Part shown: positions 29,000 through 40,197 of the stretch, in pieces | Position numbering within the stretch: the first letter of the stretch is position 1 | How the letters are laid out: the number at the start of each line of letters is the position of its first letter | Assembly: GCA_916048095.2 (NCBI GenBank) | Contig: OU696572.1 | Span: forward strand, 9,297,183 to 9,361,182 | Origin: Sacculina carcini | Taxonomy: Eukaryota; Arthropoda; Thecostraca; Sacculinidae | Direction of reading: 5' to 3' | DNA length: 64,000 nt | Program-made: the position numbers and the translations under genes | The notes under the pieces: model-generated | Seen by the model: the letters and a program-made list of their open reading frames with translations, nothing else | The model's database searches: none | What the model was told of the DNA's origin: nothing

Positions 29000-31753
29000 G
29001 TGAAGCATTCAGTCACACACCACATCGTGACCACCGGCCAGCCAGTGCTCTTCAGGCCCAGACGTCTGCCACAGGGTCGCGATGTCATTGCCAGACGCGA
29101 ATTCGACAAGATGTTGAAACTCGGCATCATACGCCTATCGTCCAGCAACTGGGCATCACCACTGCATCTCGTGCCGAAGAAAACACCAGGTGAGTGGCGC
29201 CCATGCGGCGATTACCGTGGGTTGAACGCACGCACAGTGCCTGACAGGTACCCGCTGCCGTACCTCAGAGATTTTTCAACGCATCTGCACGGCTGCACGT
29301 TATTTTCTACGCTGGATTTGGTACGCGCTTACAATCAGATTCCTGTCGAACCGGCGGACATTCCAAAAACCGCAATAACAACGCCGTTTGGGCTTTACGA
29401 AATGGTGCGTATGCCATTTGGCCTTCGCAACGCGGGACAAACTTTTCAACGGTTCATCGACGAGGTGTTGCGCGGTGTTCCTCATTGTTTTGCATACCTG
29501 GATGATATTTTACTAGCCAGCCCGTCCGAAACACACCATAAGAACCTCCTGCGAACCGTTTTCACTCGACTTCAACAGTACGGCATCGTCGTAAACAAGG
29601 CCAAGTGCGTACTCGGTGCCAAACGCGTCAAGTTCCTGGGACACATGGTAGACTCTGGCGGTGTCCACCCACTTCCTGAGAGAGTGGACGCCATACGTCA
29701 CTACCCATTGCCATCCAGCCAGTCCGGACTACGACGCTTCTTGCGTATGGTAGCGTACTACCACAGATTCATTCCGAACGCCGCCCATATGCTTCAGCCC
29801 CTCCATGCGCTCATCACACATCGCGCCAAACGCTCCAGAGCTGCCGTCGCCTGGACTGTGTCAACACAAGATGCGTTCGAATCCATCAAAAACACGTTGT
29901 CACAAGCAACTCAGCTCGCCCATCAACGGCCTGGTGCTCCGCTCAGCATCGTAGTGGACGCATCAGACACTGGCGTAGGAGCAGTGTTGCAGCAAGAAGT
30001 CAACCATCAGTGGCAACCGCTGTCATATTTCTCAAAATCACTCGACAAAACGCAGCGCAAGTACAGCACCTTTGGACGTGAGCTTCTCGGTGTGTACCTG
30101 GCAGTGAAACACTTACGACATATAATCGAAGGGCAGCATCCCTGTGTATTCACCGACCACAAGCCGCTCGTGAGTGCACTCGGTGCCGCATCCGATCGTC
30201 ATTCTCCCCGTGAGCTGAGACATCTTGACTTCATCAGCCAATTCATCGGAGACATTCGGCATATTCCTGGCAAGGACAACGCAGCTGCTGACGCTCTATC
30301 GCGTACTGTGACTATGCTGACACAACCAAGCGTACCCATTGACGATTTCACCGCACTCGCGCACGCTCAAGTGGAGGATCCGTCCATAGAGGAAATCCGT
30401 CGTTCACCTGGCTCACTGAAGCTCAAGGACGTCAAATTGACAGACGACACTACACTGCTGTGTGACAAATCGACCGGATCTTCGCGTCCAGTTTTACCGG
30501 TGGCATTGAGGCAACCTTACACGAAGTTTCTCCACGACATTTCTCACCCGGGTGTCGACGCCACTGTGAAGTTGGTGAGCAAGCGTTTCGCATGGCCCAA
30601 TATGGATAGAGAATTGAGGCACATTGCTAGAGCTTGCATCCAGTGCCAGAAAAACAAAGTGACTCGTCACACCAAATCACCAATCGGAACATTTGACGCA
30701 CCAAAAGAACGCTTCGACCACATCCATGTTGACCTCGTGGGTCCTCTACCCCCGTCTCGTGGATGTTCTTACATCCTCACTTGTGTCGACCGTTTCACTC
30801 GATGGCCGGAAGCCATCCCCATTCCAGATTCACGCACCGAGACAGTCGCACGTGCGTTCATCAGCAGCTGGATCGCGAGGTACGGCGTGCCAACCACCAT
30901 CACAAGTGACCGCGGTGCTCAATTCGAGTCGGCGTTGTGGAGTGACATGCAGCGCATGCTTGGTTGTCAACGAAAGCGCACAACCAGCTTCCATGCGGCC
31001 TGCAACGGCATGGTGGAACGGCTGCACCGGCAGCTGAAAACGGGCCTGAGGGCTCACGATCTCACCTCCTGGACAGACGATCTGCCTCTGGTTCTGCTAG
31101 GCATCCGAGCCACGCACAAACCGGACATCGGTGCCACAGCAGCGGAGTTCGTGTACGGCTCTACGGTGAGATTGCCCGGAGAGTTCTTTCACTCTTCAGC
31201 ACCGGCTTCTGACCCGTCTTCGTACGTGAACAGACTGCGACGTCATATGGCGAAACTTAGGCCAACTCTGCCACGTCCGGTTCAGCAGCGTTCATACGTT
31301 CCCAGTGCCCTGTCAACGTGCACTCACGTTTTCGTGCGCAAAGATGGTCATCGCTATCCCCTGGAGAGTCGGTACGACGGTCCCTTCTTGGTGAAGGCCA
31401 GGACTGGCAAGACCATTACCATCATGAGACGCAGCAAAGACGACGTCATCTCCATTGATCGCTGCAAACCGGCATTTGTCGAAATAGCTGAAGACCGTGC
31501 TGCTTCATCGCCGATCATAAACGACTCCACGTCAACAGAACCTGACACTACCGAGTTGTTTGTCAGAACCGACGCGCTTGTTCACCGGACATCTGAGTGC
31601 ACAGACAGCAGCACGCACAGAACTTCACAGCACACACACCCACCGGTGGTTACAAGTAAGTCGTGCATTAGAACACGCAGTGGACGCATTGTACGTGCCC
31701 CACAGAGATATCGACATGTCGCCTTTGTACTCGACAGTCTAGGGAGGGGGTAG
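29000..31753 (+). CDS. Pol: RT, RNase H, integrase (element C, CsRn1-like)
   Basis: 917 residues without interruption. [53 protein letters not shown] and [10 protein letters not shown] (YLDD). RNase [16 protein letters not shown] (Asp), [15 protein letters not shown] (Glu), [10 protein letters not shown] (Asp) and AADALSRT (Asp). Integrase: H-H-C-C finger ([16 protein letters not shown] to CIQCQKNK), then [19 protein letters not shown] and [10 protein letters not shown] for the D, D, E set. The tail has [15 protein letters not shown]. Enzymatically complete by motif, but the element lacks its 5' LTR, gag and half of protease. The same gene in copy 2 is full of frameshifts and stops at the gap. 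Confidence 0.92.
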   Translation: MKHSVTHHIVTTGQPVLFRPRRLPQGRDVIARREFDKMLKLGIIRLSSSNWASPLHLVPKKTPGEWRPCGDYRGLNARTVPDRYPLPYLRDFSTHLHGCTLFSTLDLVRAYNQIPVEPADIPKTAITTPFGLYEMVRMPFGLRNAGQTFQRFIDEVLRGVPHCFAYLDDILLASPSETHHKNLLRTVFTRLQQYGIVVNKAKCVLGAKRVKFLGHMVDSGGVHPLPERVDAIRHYPLPSSQSGLRRFLRMVAYYHRFIPNAAHMLQPLHALITHRAKRSRAAVAWTVSTQDAFESIKNTLSQATQLAHQRPGAPLSIVVDASDTGVGAVLQQEVNHQWQPLSYFSKSLDKTQRKYSTFGRELLGVYLAVKHLRHIIEGQHPCVFTDHKPLVSALGAASDRHSPRELRHLDFISQFIGDIRHIPGKDNAAADALSRTVTMLTQPSVPIDDFTALAHAQVEDPSIEEIRRSPGSLKLKDVKLTDDTTLLCDKSTGSSRPVLPVALRQPYTKFLHDISHPGVDATVKLVSKRFAWPNMDRELRHIARACIQCQKNKVTRHTKSPIGTFDAPKERFDHIHVDLVGPLPPSRGCSYILTCVDRFTRWPEAIPIPDSRTETVARAFISSWIARYGVPTTITSDRGAQFESALWSDMQRMLGCQRKRTTSFHAACNGMVERLHRQLKTGLRAHDLTSWTDDLPLVLLGIRATHKPDIGATAAEFVYGSTVRLPGEFFHSSAPASDPSSYVNRLRRHMAKLRPTLPRPVQQRSYVPSALSTCTHVFVRKDGHRYPLESRYDGPFLVKARTGKTITIMRRSKDDVISIDRCKPAFVEIAEDRAASSPIINDSTSTEPDTTELFVRTDALVHRTSECTDSSTHRTSQHTHPPVVTSKSCIRTRSGRIVRAPQRYRHVAFVLDSLGRG

Positions 31754-32197
31754 TGTAGCACACACATCAATTCTGTTCCATGTATGTCAATTGTGTACAC
31801 TGTTTTATTGTATTTGCATTTGCCAATTTTATCACTGTCACTGTATTACCGCGAGTGTCATTACGTATTTATTCCGTTATATAACAATTATGTGTGCACG
31901 GTGTTTGTATATGCTTTTGATTGTTATTGCTGTTTTATTTATCGCAAAATGTTAGACGCGCATGCGCGTCAGACAAACACACACACACACACACACACAT
32001 ACACATTCATCATGTTGCGCACGGTAGCAGTGACGTCACGTGTAACACCACACCGTACGGTTACAACGTGCGGTATATAAAGCGTGCATTTTCGGCAATA
32101 AAGGTCTCTTTCACGTCGTCGGCACTGAGTTTGACTGGTCTCCACGGTACCGCTCCCGCTCCCTGTAAAATTAGCGAGTTAACCTACGCAATATACA
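31754..32197 (+). repeat. 3' LTR of element C
   Basis: It starts TGTAGCACAC after the purine tract AGGGAGGGGG (31741-31750). The right end is set at TACA (32197), which is uncertain because no partner LTR or target duplication is present. A CRE-E-box overlap, TGACGTCACGTG, is at 32031-32042, TATATAA at 32074-32080 and AATAAA at 32097-32102. It carries a (CA)n tract near 31977. Confidence 0.7.
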
Positions 32198-32726
32198 TTT
32201 CGGTCTTTTTAAAGACCACATCGCCCTCACAGCGTTTTGCCAAGGATAGATTGTGCTCTGCCGCCTGCCTTGGACTGAATACCGTAGCCGGTTATTCCTC
32301 CGAGACAGACCCATAGAGGTGGGCTTGAGCACATTTGATTCTGAGGCATCAGACGTTCGCTTTAAACCGTCGAGTCTGACTAGTGTCACTTAGCGGTGCA
32401 CACCCAGCTCGGACGTCTCTTAGCAAGACGGAAGGTTTTTATACCGAGCGTCGCGCTGTCGGGTAGTCGATTTCGGGTCGACAGACAGGGCACACCCTGT
32501 CGTTCCAGTGCGCTGCAGTTGGCGTTAGTGAGTGACTGGGTCTCACACCCTCCGTCACTCGTACACTACGCCACTGGTTCACGGCACACCTGCTGCCACA
32601 GCCACTGGGACTGATCGCTAGCGGCATCATGCCCATCAGCGACAAGGTAACCTGTGTGTTCTTATTTTTTGACACACCGAAATTCCACCGTTGTCACTGT
32701 AATGTAGTGTTTTCGCTAGGCTCGAA
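32198..32726. other. no gene recognised between elements C and D
   Basis: GC-richer sequence without a recognised gene. It could hold leader or gag remnants of element D. Confidence 0.4.
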
Positions 32727-33389
32727 GTGGAAGCTTTGGGGGTCGGGGACCAGGAACCATTGACCAGGGATTCATCACTCACATTGAATGAGGCCGTTGA
32801 TATTGGACTCACATTTGAGGCTAATCGAGCGCACATGGCTGTTTTTCAGACAGATTACAACACTGTCAATGCTCTAGCAAATTCAAAGGGATCTAGTAGA
32901 GCTAGCAACGACAGCAACATCGCTAAATGCAGATACTGTGGAAAGTCGCATGCTCCTGATAGGAAACAAAGCCCTTGTTACAAATGCAATAAGGTCGGAC
33001 ATTTTGCTTCCATGTGCAAATCTACCGGGCAATCATTTGGGTCTCGACGAATACACACAGTTCATAATAATGACACTGTTGAAAAGCCGGAATGTTCTGG
33101 TGGCGATACATTCACGTTTTGTAACACGGACTTTACGGGTAAATTTCACAAGAGAGAAGTGCTTGTATATTTATCCGCGAGTATCCCAGGGATGAAAGGC
33201 ATTCATACCTTGAGGGCTAAGGTTGATACTGGAGCCGATGGTAACATTTTGCTGAAACGGTGTTTAGATAGAATACCCAACACTGTTGATGTTCAGCAAG
33301 ATGAGACAAAGATTCATGTCTACGGTGGAATTCAAGTACATCAATGTGGATTTCTGACCATTGATTGTATATTTGAAGTAAAAACATAA
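32727..33389 (+). pseudogene. Gag end and protease of gypsy element D
   Basis: 220 residues. Two Cys/His knuckles (CRYCGKSHAPDRKQSPC, then CYKCNKVGHFASMC) are followed by a retropepsin with AKVDTGADGNILLKR as the catalytic D-T-G. It ends at TAA (33387-33389), but the frame continues in register, so the stop is a mutation. The knuckle pattern differs from elements B and C, so D is another gypsy clade. No LTR found. Confidence 0.8.
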
Positions 33390-34346
33390 TCTCTGAAGTT
33401 TCACATTTTGAATACCACTGGTCCAATTTTGATCGGATTGCCAGTCTGTATTGAGCTGGACAGGATGAAGTTACATCAGAGTGTTTATGCCATTCAACAG
33501 CAGAAAATTACAGGCATTGACGGTTTGATAGACAAATTCCCGGATGTTTATCAGCGACTGGGTTGCTTGCCTGGTATTGCCCACTTGGACATGAACCCAG
33601 ATGCCCCGCCTGTCGTTCATAGCCCTCGACAATAACCTATCAGTGTCCAAGAGGAATTGAAAGCTGAACTACAGAGAATGCAAGACTTAAATGACATTGA
33701 GCGTGTGCAAGCGCCCACCGATTGGGTATCGAGCATTACGGTTACAAGAAAACCAAGTGGTACACTGCGAGTTTGCTTGGATCCACGAGATATCAATAAG
33801 GCCATTAGACGACCGCATCATCATATTATTACAACCCAAGAAATAACATGCTATAGCTGGATCGACTGTTTTTTCTAAGCTTGATGTTAAATCGGGATAC
33901 TGGGCTATCAGACTTGATGAGCACTCGAAGAAACTGACAACTTTCAATAGCCCTTTGGGAAGGTTCTGTTTCAAACGGCTACCGTTTGGCATCTGTGCTT
34001 CACAAGACATTTTTCTACTGAAAATGGACCAATTCTTATAAGGTCTCACTGGCGTTATCAAAATTGCAGATGATATTGTTGTGTTTGGCCAGAACCAGGA
34101 TGAGCATGACTTACGCTTATTTCAGTTGATGAAACGAGCACACGAATGTGGGATCGTACTAAACGCCGAAAAGTGTAGTGTTGGTGTTGATGAAGTGATA
34201 TTCTTTGGCAATGTGTACTCCGCGAAAGGTTGCAAGCCAGATCCACGCAAGGTGGACGCTCTGAAGGGTATCTGTGTGCCCAAGTCGCGGTCCGAATTGC
34301 AATATTTTCTGGGTCTAGTCACTCTCCTCACTACGGGTCCGTCTTA
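33390..34346 (+). pseudogene. reverse transcriptase remnant of element D
   Basis: In order: TGPILIGLPVCIELDRMKLH, a TAA at 33633-33635, VPTDWVSS-like finger region with GTLRVCLDPRDINKAI, a frameshift near 33865, SKLDVKSGYWAIRLDEH (motif A), LPFGICASQDIF (B), a TAA near 34038, IADDIVVFG (C) and VDALKGICVPKSRSELQYFLG. It then stops abruptly, so RNase H and integrase are lost. Confidence 0.82.
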
Positions 34347-34800
34347 GTCGCTGACAATTCGACCATGAAGCTGGCTGTACCGGATAACATGATACCAGTA
34401 GAGGGGCGAAGCCCAACCAGACAATGTAGTACATTAATGAAGGACCTCAATACACACTCTTAACGCAAAAGGGTAACTATACACATTGGACAGTTATACA
34501 GTGATAGTTAGACAGTTATATAGTTATACAGTGACAGCATAGGTGTAGCGTAGTAGGTTTTTGTGTACGCCGACTCACGTCAATCGTTGCTTATATTTGT
34601 TATATTTTATGTTGTATATTTTATATATTTGTAACCATTGTAAATGTGCGCGCTGCGCTACGTACGCATGTATGTTATATTTTCGTGAGGTGGAAGTGAT
34701 TCTGGCGTGTACCTATCCAGAAGTGCCACGTAAGAGTTTAAGGCGTACTGGTATGTATCTGGTGTCTTGGTGGGATTCGATTGTGAGATTTGTTGTTATT
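34347..34800. other. no gene; short retroelement-like stretch at left
   Basis: 34347-34425 reads VADNSTMKLAVPDNMIPVEG and resembles 60221-60297 (VADGSTM, then LPVAGRS) in the same frame, so both may be fragments of one retroelement gene, perhaps protease. The rest has short GTTATA-type repeats and nothing recognised. Confidence 0.4.
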
Positions 34801-34819
34801 TATTAAATTATACTTTTAC

Positions 34820-35875
34820 TCAGTGTTGGCTGTTGTTGTTTATTGAATCATATTTATTGTTGTTGCTGTTTATTGAATCATATTTATTCTTGTTGTTGTT
34901 TATTGAATCATATTTATTGTTGCTGCTGTTTATTGGATCATATTTATTGTTGTTGTTGTTTATTGAATCATATTTATTGTTGTTGCTGTTTATTGAATCA
35001 TATTTATTGTTGTTGCTGCTTATTGAATCATATTTACTTGTGATGTTGTTGTGGTATATTGCTGAGCCATTAGTGTGTGTGTGTGTGTGTGTGTGTATGT
35101 TAGGGCTATGATGTTTCCGTATGCAAGACTGTATGTTAGCGCGAGTGAAAGTGTGTGCGTGTTTGTGTGGCTGTGGTCCTTGCGCGAGCGGTAGATGTTT
35201 GTTTGTGAATGCGTACGTGTCTGTACGCGCAGCACTGGTTGTACAGGTAGATGGTGTGCACGTGTGTGTATGTGTATGCATGTAAGTGTGTGTGTGTGTG
35301 CGTGTGCTGGTGTGGATGTGTGCTGAACTTAGTTGGTCACTGTTACTAGGGGAAATGGTGAGTCGTTCCTGAGGCGTGTCTACGAGTGGTGTGGTCTTGT
35401 AGGCGCGCGTGGGACATCGCTGTCCCACGCGCGCCTGTCTTTAAATACATATGCTGGAACCGGACAAGAATTTGTTTACAGTTGTTACTTATTGAATCAT
35501 ATTTATATTTATTGTTGGATGTTTCTTATTGAATCATATTCATTGTTCTTGATTGTTATTTATTACTTATTTATTAATATTTAATCTTATCTATTGATGG
35601 CTGTTATTTACTGAATCAAATATTTATTGTTGATTGTTATTATTTATTGAGGAACGTGGGCGGAGTGACATTATGGATTGTTTTCGGATGATGGTTTATT
35701 ATTTATTGTTATTTATTTATTATTTTCTTTCCAACTCTCTTTCTAGACTTTTTTCTTTTCGAACTCTCTTTCTCTCTGAATCTTTTGGGCGCTTCCGGTA
35801 CATGGGGCCACCTTAGGGTGGTAATAGTGCTTGCACTCTTCCCATGCTACTGGATTTGCCTGTAATTAATAATAA
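34820..35875 (+). repeat. interspersed repeat with 30-bp minisatellite, copy 2 (interrupted)
   Basis: About seven 30-bp units (34836-35044) are followed, after a solo LTR insertion (35050-35480), by the body found at 18690-19070. The (AAT)n tail is split by the small LTR element; the tail resumes at 37448-37473. The units translate as a 10-residue repeat in one frame, which is an artefact. Confidence 0.8.
35050..35480 (+). repeat. solo LTR with 5-bp target duplication
   Basis: Starts TGTGGTATATT and ends GTTTACA, flanked by GTTGT on both sides (35045-35049 and 35481-35485). The empty site is visible in the related repeat at about 18685. It contains a 15-bp perfect hairpin (35401-35415 with 35422-35436) shared with the small element's LTRs, so it is a relative. 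It arose by LTR-LTR recombination. Confidence 0.88.
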
Positions 35876-36305
35876 TGTGGTGTGATCGTGTGCAGTGAGA
35901 GAGAGTGTGTTTGTGTGAAAGATTGTGTGTGCGTGAACGTGTTAGTGTGTCTATATGTGATCGTGTATGGTTGAATTGTATATTGCGTGCGAGAGTGTGT
36001 GAGCGAGTGTGTATAGCTGTGTGGGTGAGTGTGTGCAGTTGTTTCGGTGTGTGTGTATGCGTTTGTCGATTATGCATGTCCTGCGGCGGCGAGCGATTGA
36101 CCGGCTCGCCGCTGATTGGTTGTTGCGGCGGGTGAGGACTGTGCGTGTGTGTGTGTGTGTGTCTGTGTGCTACCGTGTGTCACGGTGTGAGCTTAGAGTC
36201 TTGTTCGTGGTGCGATTGTGGTGTGACGTCTTGTAGGCGCGCGTGGGGCAATGATGCCCACGCGCGCCTGTCTGTAATATATTTTAGTTTCTGGTTTCTT
36301 TTACA
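35876..36305 (+). repeat. 5' LTR of the small element
   Basis: Starts TGTGGTGTGATC and ends TTTTACA. It has two hairpins: GCGGCGAGC/GCTCGCCGC near 36085-36110, and a 13-bp perfect stem at 36235-36247 with 36257-36269. AATATATTTTAG follows the second hairpin. Confidence 0.9.
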
Positions 36306-36317
36306 AGCTATTTCGGC
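36306..36317 (+). other. primer-binding site, antisense to tRNA-Phe 5' end
   Basis: AGCTATTTCGGC directly after the LTR, identical to 884-895 in element A. Sequence conservation stops at its end, which marks it as a functional site. Confidence 0.7.
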
Positions 36318-37019
36318 CTTTTTGTTTTGGAATTATTTTTGTCTGCGACCCGGTTTCAGCAGCGGAGATGGTGCCTTCCAGCATCAGTAGCGGCCTACCA
36401 GCGGAGAACAGCGGTGGAGGTGCTCGGTGGCGTGTCAAGTTGGTGTGCAGGGGGACGGCAGTGCAGCATGATGCCGGCGGGAGGCAGCTGAGGAGCTGTG
36501 GCCGAGGGATGCTGGTCGTCTCGCCTGCGCTGGTGTAAGGCACGTCGCCGGGCAACTACAGGATTGTCAGTGGAGGCGACGATCGCTCGTGGAGGATGCT
36601 GGTGCTGGACGGCAGGTGACAGAGAGTGGCTGCTGAAGCCGGAGGAAAACATGACGAACGGCGGCGACGGCGTGGCCTGTGTGAACGGCGACGTCCCGGC
36701 TGTTTGCGGCAGGTTGCTGAAGAGCATTGGAGTCGACGGGAGCATAGTGGGTGCTGGGGTCGAAGTGTTGTGCCCTGTCGCGGCAGCCGGTGATGAAGAA
36801 GACGGCAGGCTGCGGCGAAGCACCGAAGAGCACGGGCGGAGGCGGGAGCGCGGTGGACGCTGGGGCCTGAGGTGTGTGCTTCGCCGCAGCCACGGTGTGT
36901 GCATCTGGTGGAGGCCGTCGTCGAGTTAGGTTTTTTGTATTGGTTTCTGGTTTGCTTGGTACGCGTTTTTTAATTGTCTGTTCTTTTGTTGATTTATGTT
37001 TCTTTAAAACAGGTGGAGG
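36318..37019 (+). other. GC-rich interior of the small element, origin unknown
   Basis: No gag or pol similarity is seen. Open frames exist on both strands (for example 36498-36929 plus and 36395-36904 minus), as expected of GC-rich DNA, and are not convincing genes. It contains a 16-bp perfect stem, GGCTGCGGCGAAGCAC (36808-36823) with 36876-36891, and a 52-base loop. It may be captured host sequence or a packaging region. The purine-rich end ACAGGTGGAGG (37009-37019) abuts the 3' LTR and is the polypurine tract. Confidence 0.55.
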
Positions 37020-37447
37020 TGTGGTGTGATCGTGTGCAGTGAGAGAGAGTGTGTTTGTGTGAAAGATTGTGTGTGCGTGAACGTGTTAGTGTGTCTATAT
37101 GTGATCGTGTATGGTTGAATTGTATATTGCGTGCGAGAGTGTGTGAGCGAGTGTGTATAGCTGTGTGGGTGAGTGTGTGCAGTTGTTTCGGTGTGTGTGT
37201 ATGCGTTTGTCGATTATGCATGTCCTGCGGCGGCGAGCGATTGACCGGCTCGCCGCTGATTGGTTGTTGCGGCGGGTGAGGACTGTGCGTGTGTGTGTGT
37301 GTGTCTGTGTGCTACCGTGTGTCACGGTGTGAGCTTAGAGTCTTGTTCGTGGTGCGATTGTGGTGTGACGTCTTGTAGGCGCGCGTGGGGCAATGATGCC
37401 CACGCGCGCCTGTCTGTAATATATTTTAGTTTCTGGTTTCCTTTACA
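37020..37447 (+). repeat. 3' LTR of the small element
   Basis: Direct repeat of 35876-36305. Its hairpin arms are at 37377-37389 and 37399-37411. Followed by AATAA. Confidence 0.9.
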
Positions 37448-37473
37448 AATAATAATAATAATAATAATAATAT

Positions 37474-37624
37474 CAGAGTGTGTGGTTGTGTATGGTTGTT
37501 GTTCGTTATTAAATAGAGCCCTTGTTCGGTGCCGTCTTTTCCCTCCACTGGGTCACTACACATTGGCGACGAGTATTTTTCTACGTGCTTTTCCTTTGGG
37601 TTTTCTTTCCTGTTTGTTTTTGTT
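37474..37624 (+). other. LTR end and primer site of a gypsy gag fossil
   Basis: The stretch to about 37560 looks like the R/U5 end of an LTR (TTATTAAATAGAG, then CACTACACA). TTGGCGACGAG at 37563-37573 is a gypsy-type primer-binding site. The upstream part of the LTR is missing. Confidence 0.55.
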
Positions 37625-38245
37625 ATGGAAGGCATGTGCGCCCCACAACCTTTCTTACAAAACCCGGGCATGCCCCAAGCGCCATGGGCTAATTTGATGT
37701 TCGACTTCGAGAACTATTTACTAGCAATCGGAGGCGAAGGGTTCAGTGACGACCGGCGCAGGGCGATACTGGTACATTGCATCGGCACCGAAGCTCGAAG
37801 GGTGTACCTCAGCTTGCCACCGGAAGCGAAGCGTGAGAATGAGAGTAAGTACGATGAGACTAAGAGGGTCATCGGTGCTCACTACTCACCAAAACTGAAT
37901 GCAATTGTGGAGCGGTTCACTTTCCGGCAGCGCAAACTGCACGAGGCAGAATCGACGAGCGACTATGTATCGGTACTGCGAGGTCTGGCGGCCAAGTGCA
38001 AACTCGCCGACCTGACTGATGAGCTTATCAGGGACCAGGTCGTCGAGCATACGCGACACCCACGGCTGCTTGAGAGGTTCCTGCACGATTCTAGTTTGAC
38101 GCTGGATTCCCTCCTTGGCAACGCTACAGCTTACGAGCTGTCGCTCAAGCAGTCAGCACAGATGACTGGAGCCGCAAAGGACGACAGTGCACAACAGCTG
38201 ACGGCCAACAAGGTACTCACTGTAGGCGCCATTTGTTCCTTGTAA
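37625..38245 (+). pseudogene. gypsy Gag fragment
   Basis: From Met 37625 about 206 residues resemble a gypsy capsid region (FDFENYLLAIGGEGFSDDRR, ILVHCIGTEARRVYLSL, and YVSVLRGLAAKCKLADL). The longer open frame begins at 37529 but would start inside the LTR end. It has no knuckle and no pol; the sequence changes character at about 38220. A deletion remnant. Confidence 0.7.
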
Positions 38246-39084
38246 ATATTAATGTGTTATATTCTTGTATTTAGACGCACACTTTTATTACATACATACA
38301 TGCTACGTGATTCGTTACACTGTCGTATAAATTTGATGAAAAATGCTGTAGCACGTTATTCCAAACTATTGTCTGCGCGAAACATGTGTAGTGTATTGAA
38401 CCATGTCATAGGGAGCCACGCATAATTAAAACATAATCTTGTTTTGTGTTTAAATGTTTTGTATGTATGCATAAGTGACGTTTGTATAGCTTTTGAATTG
38501 TGTACGTCCATGTTCGCTTGTTCATATGCATCAACGTGCATGTGTATTTGCTATTCATGTGTGTTGCCTATTTAGATATAATGTAATGTATTGTGTATGT
38601 GGATGTACGTGCTGCACCCCGGTCATCTATGCATTTAGTCGCGTGCTTTGCGCAAAAGCACAACCGTTTTGACCACTATCAGCTCGAGTTTATGTGGTTG
38701 TCGGACACACTTCCGGCGTGCTCCGACAACGGCATGAATCATCGGGCTATATAAGGGGGCGCAGAATGTTGAGTGAACTCACTGTTCCTGCGCACTCGCT
38801 ACTCTCTCCAGCAGCACTTCAAGCACATCTCCAGCTGCTCCTCTGCAATACTCGCCTTGTGTTTAATGTTATTTCGCCGTGCTCTTTTGCAAGTCTACGC
38901 TGTACTTGCTAATACACTGGCAAAAACCCAGCTGCTTTTTCTGCATTTTAACTTACCCCTCGCATCTCTTCACGCTTTTTTAAAGGCGCACTCGTTTAGC
39001 GATTACCCCTCATAGGCGCCTTTATAAAGGCGAATTTTGTCAACGACTCCCGCCATTTTACGCCTAGCTAAAGGCGACTAATTA
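38246..39084 (+). promoter_or_regulatory. LTR- or leader-like region with TATA box
   Basis: No coding sequence. CTATATAAG is at 38748-38755. Just upstream is a 9-bp perfect inverted repeat GTTGTCGGA/TCCGACAAC (38697-38705 and 38722-38730). This could be the LTR/leader of the following gag, but ends and primer site were not found. Confidence 0.4.
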
Positions 39085-39153
39085 GTGAATTCTTGCGCAA
39101 TCGCGGTGGCCGTGTGCTACACTCCGTGCAGCGGGTTATTCACGCCGGCTGCC

Positions 39154-40068
39154 ATGGCTAAAGACAGTGGTGACTCCCGGCTTGCGGACACTTTCGAGAG
39201 CGCGATGTCCCTTGACGCAGCTGCGCAAACGGCTACATCCGAAGTACGCCCGATGGCTACATTCCGCCTGCCACCATTTTCAGCTGAAGAACCCGAGATA
39301 TGGCTCATTCAGTCTGAGTGCGCATTTGACATCGCTGGAATTTCTTCAGACGAGACCCGTTTCAAGCTGATCGTGGCCAACCTCCCTATCGCAGTGGCAG
39401 CTCAGGTGAAGGATGTCATACGGACATCACGATCCTTTGCTGCGTTGAGTACTGCCCTGCAGTCTCGTCTGTCACAATCGCGTACGTCTCGCCTGGAAGC
39501 GCTGCTTTCACGACAGCAGCTGGGCGACCAACGACCATCGGCGCTACTGCGCTCCATGCGCAACGAGCTGGCAGCGGCAGGCGACACGCCAGAAGACACC
39601 GGCTTGCTGCGCACGCTGTTCCTACAGCGACTGCCACAGGGGACGCGAGCATCACTCTCCCTCTTGCCAACATCTGCTCACCTCCACGAGCTGGCAAACG
39701 CCGCCTACCGCTATTTGGAAGCTACACAAACAGCCCAAACAGTGACAGCTGTCTCTTCGGCGCCACGACCATCAGAGGACAACATGGCTGTCCTGCTCGC
39801 CAAAATTGAGCAGCTTGAACTTCCGCAGAAACCTCTTGAATCAGCGATGTGTTCCCGGGACAACGCGACGAACTCAAATTACGAAGGGTATCCCGCAAGA
39901 TACAGGAGCAACTCACTAGACAGAACCCGACGCCGTTCTCCTTCACCGGATGATCGACCCTTGCAACCGTACGACCTGGAGCGGACGACGTTCGTTACAA
40001 CCGACGCCAGTGAGAAAGGCACCGGAGCGGTATTGTCAATAGGCGACGAAATAGGCGCAAATAAATAG
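39154..40068 (+). pseudogene. CsRn1-like Gag joined to RNase H start (element E)
   Basis: Met 39154 has a good start context (GCCATGG). The capsid region reads LPPFSAEEPEIWLIQSECAF, then LLSRQQLGDQRPSALLRSMR, similar in pattern to Gag of element B. A Ser/Arg-rich tail follows and then, in frame, TTFVTTDASEKGTGAVLS, the first strand of RNase H. Knuckle, protease and RT are deleted. The frame ends soon after. Confidence 0.75.
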
Positions 40069-40125
40069 GCGACGAGAGTAACACATCGCAAATCGCAATA
40101 AATCTCAAATAGGCGACGAAAATAA
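40020..40125 (+). repeat. short AATAGGCGACGAAA repeats
   Basis: About four imperfect copies of AATAGGCGACGAAA and AATAGGCGCAAATA. AGGCGCC/AGGCGAC words also occur near 38221, 39015 and 39070. Origin unclear. Confidence 0.45.
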
Positions 40126-40197
40126 CACATCCGTTTCGTGTGCACGGTGTGAACATACATAAAATCATATTGCAAAGTGTGTAAATTTATACAATAG

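Larger units (their letters stand above)
19214..30907 (+). repeat. 11.7-kb segmental duplication, copy 1
   Basis: Corresponds to 44596-56300 at a constant offset of 25382 bases until about 25060, then with many 1-base indels in the other copy. Copy 1 keeps long open frames (the 917-residue pol, the 148-residue protease) that are broken in copy 2. Copy 1 should be used as reference. Confidence 0.95.
35876..37447 (+). mobile_element. recent non-autonomous (TRIM-like) LTR element
   Basis: 1572 bp with LTRs of 430 and 428 bp that differ by one base and one TG unit by eye. The target duplication AATAA is at 35871-35875 and 37448-37452, inside an (AAT)n tail. It has a primer-binding site, a purine tract and a 714-bp interior without gag or pol. 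Near-identity of the LTRs means very recent insertion, probably driven by enzymes of an A-like element with the same primer site. Confidence 0.9.

Noticed and set aside
34843..35428. 10-residue repeat protein (LLNHIYCCCC type) and its antisense
   Set aside because: Produced by the 30-bp minisatellite and (TG)n tract.
36395..36929. Open frames on both strands inside the small LTR element
   Set aside because: GC-rich DNA leaves both strands open; composition-driven Pro/Ser and Gly/Arg strings without domain.
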